The notes under the pieces were generated by a model that had not been told where the DNA came from, did no database searches, and saw only the letters and a list, made by a program, of their open reading frames with translations. From Treponema sp. (GTDB lineage Bacteria; Spirochaetota; Spirochaetia; Treponematales; Breznakiellaceae), in NCBI GenBank assembly GCA_031259515.1, contig JAIRLK010000353.1:1-8949 (forward strand): a stretch of 8,949 nt of DNA, given 5' to 3'. The translations under genes were made by a program, and so were the position numbers. How positions within the stretch are numbered: position 1 is the first letter of the stretch; each line of letters opens with the position of its first letter. Shown here in pieces: positions 6,335 to 8,949 of the stretch.

Positions 6335-7207
6335 GTGAAGATCCTCTATGTGGCGGAAATAGTCGGAAAGGCCGGTGTTCATGCCCTGAAAAAGGGCTTG
6401 CCCGAGGTAAAACGGCGTTATGACCCTTCCTTTGTCATTGTTTGCGCCAACGGCGTTACCGGGGGAAACGGCCTGGGGCGGAACCACGCGGCATATCTGC
6501 GTAAACTGGGGGCCGATGTCCTTACCGTCGGTGAATGTTGCTTTTACAAAAAAGATTTGGTTGAAAACCTGGGTTGCCTTCCCTATGTATTACGACCGGA
6601 CAATCTGAATGCCGCCGCTCCGGGCTATGGTTCCCGTATTTACAAGGCTGGGAACAAAAAGATAGGGGTGGCGGTTCTTATAGGTCAGAGCGGTTTCAGC
6701 CGTATGCACGGGGACAACCCCGCAGCCCGGCTTCCCATTCTTTTGGAGCGGCTTCATCAGGAAACCCCCTATGTCATTGTTAACTTCCATGCCGAAGCCA
6801 CCGCCGAAAAACGGACCCTCTTTGCCGCCGCTAACGGCCGCTGTTCCGCAGTGATAGGCTCCCACGGACGGGTCCAGACTGCCGACGAGACGGTCTTGAC
6901 CGGGGGTACGGCAGTGATCACCGATGCCGGACGTACCGGCAGCGCCAATTCCGTTGGCGGCTCTGAAATCGAAGGCCGTATCCGGGAATACCTTTCGGGC
7001 ATCCCCGAATGGACACGGGAAGCCTACGATGCCCCCGAATTGCAGGGGGTCCTCATCGACCTCAAGGCGGATGGTACGGCGGCATCTATCGTTCGTATCC
7101 GCCAAAGCGTTCCTGCCATGCCTATCCCGCCTGTCGGCGGCGGCCCTGATGCGGCGGTAAAGGAGAACAGCGGGGGCGATGCCGAAAAGCCGGAAGACGC
7201 GCCATGA
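6335..7207 (+). CDS. YmdB-like (TIGR00282-type) metallophosphoesterase homologue, metal site degenerate
   Basis: A 290-residue protein beginning with GTG and clearly homologous to the YmdB/TIGR00282 family (in B. subtilis a 2',3'-cyclic-nucleotide phosphodiesterase). Shared blocks are MKILYVAEIVG (1-11), RPDN (87-90), NFHAEATAEKR (150-160), GSHGRVQTAD (175-184), LTGGTAVITDAGRTG (188-202) and a C-terminal LQGVLIDLKADG. The catalytic site is eroded. The first Asp is Glu (E8), the Glu-Asn pair of NGENAAGG is missing (the protein reads NGVTGG), Asn-His of GNHTWD is Glu-Cys (E67, C68), and the last His is Arg (R179). Only H152 and H177 remain of the usual ligands. It is probably catalytically dead or chemically altered. 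A 30-residue Pro/Gly-rich tail (261-290) is extra. It overlaps the RseC-like gene by 4 bases and follows the TPR gene after 14. Confidence 0.85.
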   Translation: MKILYVAEIVGKAGVHALKKGLPEVKRRYDPSFVIVCANGVTGGNGLGRNHAAYLRKLGADVLTVGECCFYKKDLVENLGCLPYVLRPDNLNAAAPGYGSRIYKAGNKKIGVAVLIGQSGFSRMHGDNPAARLPILLERLHQETPYVIVNFHAEATAEKRTLFAAANGRCSAVIGSHGRVQTADETVLTGGTAVITDAGRTGSANSVGGSEIEGRIREYLSGIPEWTREAYDAPELQGVLIDLKADGTAASIVRIRQSVPAMPIPPVGGGPDAAVKENSGGDAEKPEDAP

Positions 7208-7605
7208 AGGAGACCGGCCGGGTCCTGGCCGTTACCGGAGATGCTGTTACCGTCCGGCATGACGCCTCCGCCGCCTGCTTCGGCTGTATGAACCAGGAAT
7301 GCCGGCAAAAACAGGGGCTTATCACCGCGGAAAATAAGACGGGCCTCCCTCTTTCGGCGGGCCAACGGGTGGAAACCGAATTCCCCCTCAAAACTGCCCT
7401 GGCCCAGGGGTTCTCTCTCCTGGCCTTGCCGTTCCTGGCCTGCGCCGCCGTCTACCTGGTGAGCGGCCTCCTCTCGTCCCCTCCGGAGGAGCCCATCCGG
7501 GCCGCCCTCGGAGCCGCAGCCCTCTTTGCCGCGGGATTTGCCCTCTACTTCTACCGCCGCAAACATCCCTTCAAAGTCCGTCCAATAATCGTGCGGGTCC
7601 TTTAA
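7204..7605 (+). CDS. RseC/MucC-family (SoxR-reducing-system-like) membrane protein
   Basis: A 133-residue integral membrane protein of the RseC/MucC family. In E. coli RseC works with the Rsx complex to keep SoxR reduced; in other bacteria the family is linked to envelope stress or to Rnf/Rsx electron transfer. The N-terminal soluble part has a cysteine cluster, C25-x2-C28-x4-C33, as in the family. Two membrane helices follow (about 67-89 and 98-116), separated by a short PPEE-containing loop, then a basic end (YRRKHPFKVR). The start overlaps the stop of the YmdB-like gene as ATGA (7204-7207), so translational coupling is expected. No Rnf/Rsx genes are in the window. The next gene is a MerR regulator, but it is not SoxR (see its entry). 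Family assignment rests on domain order and cysteine pattern. Confidence 0.78.
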   Translation: MKETGRVLAVTGDAVTVRHDASAACFGCMNQECRQKQGLITAENKTGLPLSAGQRVETEFPLKTALAQGFSLLALPFLACAAVYLVSGLLSSPPEEPIRAALGAAALFAAGFALYFYRRKHPFKVRPIIVRVL

Positions 7606-7629
7606 CCTGTTCCGGCAACGCGGTGAGTT

Positions 7630-7657
7630 TTCACATCAGGGATTTTTAGGTTATACT
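7630..7657 (+). promoter_or_regulatory. merR promoter
   Basis: TTCACA at 7630-7635 (one mismatch to the -35 consensus) and TATACT at 7652-7657 (one mismatch to the -10 consensus) are separated by 16 bases. A 12-base dyad GTGA-GTTT-TCAC (7623-7634) overlaps the -35 box, and TCGT-TACC-ACGA (7659-7670) lies just after the -10 box. Either could be a regulator site. The spacer is not the 19-20 bases typical of MerR-activated promoters, so classic MerR-type untwisting is not indicated here. A GGAG ribosome site (7679-7682) sits 7 bases before the ATG. Confidence 0.6.
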
Positions 7658-7689
7658 CTCGTTACCACGAACAGTAATGGAGCGGAATC

Positions 7690-8073
7690 ATGTTTTTTTC
7701 TATTAAACAAGTGTCGGAAAAGACGAATTTGCCTTCCCATGTATTGCGCTACTATGAAAGCGAAGGATTGCTGCCCAGCGTTGGACGGAGCCGGAACGGA
7801 ATCAGACGGTATACCGAAGACGATCTTGAATGGCTCGCTCTCATCTGCTGCCTTAAAAATACGGGTATGTCCATCAAACAAATCAAGAGTTTCGTGGAAC
7901 TAAGCGTGCAAGGGGACAGTACCCTGCTTGAACGGTGCGGGCTGCTTCGGGAACACAAGGCAATGGTAGAAAACCAGATAGCGGAAATGCAAAAACACCT
8001 GGAAAAAGTAACCTGCAAGATAGAGTATTTTACCCGTCAATATGAGGCCGCACAAACGGCAATGGCCGATTAA
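7690..8073 (+). CDS. MerR-family transcriptional regulator, AdhR-like
   Basis: A 127-residue MerR-family DNA-binding protein. The N-terminal winged helix-turn-helix is canonical: SIKQVSEKTNLPSHVLRYYESEGLLP (4-29), then SRNGIRRYTEDDLEWLALI (34-52). A long dimerisation helix follows (about 78-122, rich in Glu, Lys and Gln). It most resembles AdhR-type regulators, which sense aldehydes or electrophiles through one cysteine; the corresponding residue appears as C54 in ICCLKNTGMSIKQIKSF. The C-terminal iron-sulfur cysteine cluster of SoxR is absent (other cysteines are C53, C83 and C109, not in a cluster). Length and start fit the family. It has its own promoter, is followed after 2 bases by a hairpin, and sits between the RseC-like gene and a membrane protein gene, either of which may be its target. 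Confidence 0.9.
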   Translation: MFFSIKQVSEKTNLPSHVLRYYESEGLLPSVGRSRNGIRRYTEDDLEWLALICCLKNTGMSIKQIKSFVELSVQGDSTLLERCGLLREHKAMVENQIAEMQKHLEKVTCKIEYFTRQYEAAQTAMAD

Positions 8074-8074
8074 A

Positions 8075-8096
8075 CCGCAGGTCCATGCGGCGTTTT
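8075..8096 (+). terminator. Weak intrinsic terminator after merR
   Basis: CCGCA (8075-8079) and TGCGG (8086-8090) form a 5-base stem with a 6-base loop, followed by CGTTTT. It begins two bases after the merR stop. The stem is short, so read-through is likely. Confidence 0.4.
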
Positions 8097-8099
8097 CCC

Positions 8100-8117
8100 T
8101 AATCCGGAGGGGGATTA
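8100..8117. promoter_or_regulatory. Inverted repeat upstream of the membrane-protein promoter (candidate operator)
   Basis: TAATCC (8100-8105) and GGATTA (8112-8117) are perfect 6-base inverted arms around a 6-base purine spacer (GGAGGG). The dyad ends 9 bases before the -35 box of the next gene and lies just after merR, so it is a reasonable binding site for the MerR protein or another activator. This is inference from position and symmetry only. Confidence 0.35.
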
Positions 8118-8126
8118 TCTGACGGC

Positions 8127-8156
8127 TTGAGAGGAAAGGCGAAAATAAACTATGCT
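8127..8156 (+). promoter_or_regulatory. Promoter of the membrane-protein gene, predicted leaderless
   Basis: TTGAGA (8127-8132, one mismatch to the -35 consensus) and TATGCT (8151-8156) are 18 bases apart. The ATG at 8163 begins 6 bases after the -10 box, at the expected transcription start, and no Shine-Dalgarno sequence precedes it. An ATG at 8152 opens a four-codon frame whose TGA overlaps the 8163 ATG, but it lies within the -10 box and so should not be in the mRNA if this promoter is used. Confidence 0.5.
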
Positions 8157-8162
8157 TAACCT

Positions 8163-8949
8163 ATGACTTTGCCGAACCGGAATTGTTTTTTCAAAGCGGG
8201 AATTATTATCTCTCTGGTAACTCTTATCGGGATTGCGGCGGTTTCCAGGCTATTGTTGCCCTTCTATCCCGCCCTGATTCCCCTTGCGGTCCGGCGTTCC
8301 CAAGGTATACTTCATGCCTTAACCGGCCATTTCTTGTCCCCCGCTCCCTATGTTCCTTTTGCCACCATAATCATCGCCGTTGTCTATTCCCTTATTATCA
8401 TGAGCTTAATCTATTACTTCTTTGAAAAAACCCAGGCGCCGGAAATCCTCTTCATCGCCTTCTTCACCCTCTCTTTTGCCTTTGAGCCGGCCCGGCTTAT
8501 CGTGCCCCTCCGTTTCGCTTGGGAACTCCCCGGCGTATACGTTACCGCCGCCTACCGGACGCTGATTTTTGGCCGTTATTTCGGGCTTTTTTCGTTGTTT
8601 GTCGCCGGCGTATGCGCCTCGGGTCTGGAAATCCGGGAGCCAGGGAACGTTATCCTGCTCCTCGCTGGGGCCGCCATGATTGTCGCCCTGGGTATGCCTA
8701 TAGACGGCCTTTCCTGGGACAGTACCCTGTGCCTTATCAGCGGGTATGCTTCTATGTTCAAATTAGTGGAAATAGGCATCATCCTGATTACCTCGGCGAG
8801 TTTCTTTATATCCGCCTATATCCGGGGCGCACGGGAATATATACTCATCGGCGTCGGCGCCCTTCTGGTTAGCATAGGCAGAAGCCTGCTCCTGACGGCG
8901 GATACCTGGGCCGCCCCTTTTCCGGGTTTGGCGATTCTGGCAACAGGCA
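8163..8949 (+). CDS. Polytopic membrane protein, unknown function (3' end beyond window)
   Basis: An uninterrupted frame of 262 codons running off the window end; the C-terminus is not seen. An in-frame TAA at 8157-8159 makes the ATG at 8163 the first possible start. The product (MTLPNRNCFFKAG...) is strongly hydrophobic with about seven predicted membrane helices: near residues 12-32, 66-87, 95-115, 135-155, 163-181, 201-219 and 227-246. A short, acidic, partly polar loop (153-161, LEIREPGN) separates helices four and five. There is no cleavable signal peptide; the first helix is probably an anchor. I do not recognise the family. A seven-helix N-terminal block can precede a kinase, cyclase or DNA-binding output domain, or belong to a transporter, but the window ends before this can be judged. 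The gene follows merR by 89 bases and has its own promoter. Confidence 0.75.
   Translation, partial: MTLPNRNCFFKAGIIISLVTLIGIAAVSRLLLPFYPALIPLAVRRSQGILHALTGHFLSPAPYVPFATIIIAVVYSLIIMSLIYYFFEKTQAPEILFIAFFTLSFAFEPARLIVPLRFAWELPGVYVTAAYRTLIFGRYFGLFSLFVAGVCASGLEIREPGNVILLLAGAAMIVALGMPIDGLSWDSTLCLISGYASMFKLVEIGIILITSASFFISAYIRGAREYILIGVGALLVSIGRSLLLTADTWAAPFPGLAILATG

Noticed and set aside
7913..7926. GGGACAGTACCCTG repeated exactly at 8716-8729
   Set aside because: Both copies lie within coding sequence in the same frame (Asp-Ser-Thr-Leu). A shared 14-mer is not improbable enough at this scale to claim a functional repeat.
7690..8073. Assignment of the MerR-family gene as soxR because of the neighbouring RseC-like gene
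   Set aside because: The C-terminal cysteine cluster that binds the SoxR iron-sulfur centre is absent.
8152..8166. Four-codon upstream frame (MLNL) overlapping the membrane-protein start as ATGA
   Set aside because: Its ATG lies in the proposed -10 box and would not be transcribed from that promoter; kept only as an alternative note.
8183..8425. Closed open frames at 8183-8425 and 8519-8872 on the + strand
   Set aside because: Both are out-of-frame shadows of the continuous hydrophobic reading frame that begins at 8163 and runs off the window.

Overview
The window looks like chromosomal DNA from a moderately GC-rich, low-repeat bacterium. The gene content (an EF-G paralogue, a large class III cyclase-like protein, a YmdB-like protein, an RseC-like membrane protein) and the protein style suggest a spirochaete of the Treponema group. 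That lineage call is inference from protein character, not from a marker gene. No rRNA, tRNA, CRISPR array, transposase or phage gene was seen.

Layout. Bases 1-1812 (+): a DUF167/YggU-family gene, a secreted DUF2147 protein 21 bases later, and tatD (a TatD DNase). TatD carries a 55-base imperfect palindrome inserted in frame. Bases 1819-5386 (-): a likely two-gene operon, transcribed from right to left, with a class III nucleotide cyclase-like protein followed after 10 bases by an EF-G paralogue. The EF-G gene converges on tatD with only 6 bases between the stop codons. Bases 5387-5768: a 382-base divergent intergenic region with no convincing gene, a GC-rich dyad, an orphan Shine-Dalgarno sequence and the promoter/RBS of the next gene. 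Bases 5769-7605 (+): a compact operon of a five-unit TPR protein, a YmdB-like (TIGR00282-type) metallophosphoesterase homologue that has lost most of its metal ligands, and an RseC/MucC-like cysteine-rich membrane protein whose start overlaps the previous stop (ATGA). Bases 7690-8073 (+): a MerR-family regulator of the AdhR type with its own promoter. Bases 8163-8949 (+): a polytopic membrane protein cut by the window end, with a good promoter whose -10 lies so close to the ATG that a leaderless mRNA is predicted.

How the genes may work together. The left block is housekeeping (nucleic-acid metabolism, translation) plus an envelope protein. The cyclase/EF-G pair may link a nucleotide signal or binding event with ribosome function, but only co-transcription supports that. 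The TPR/YmdB-like/RseC-like operon next to a thiol-type MerR regulator suggests redox or envelope maintenance. The MerR protein lacks the SoxR iron-sulfur cysteines, so a direct RseC-SoxR pairing is not supported.

Most notable: the in-frame palindromic element in tatD, the ligand-stripped YmdB homologue, and the altered domain IV tip of the EF-G paralogue. Family comparisons were made from recalled reference sequences, not from computed alignments.
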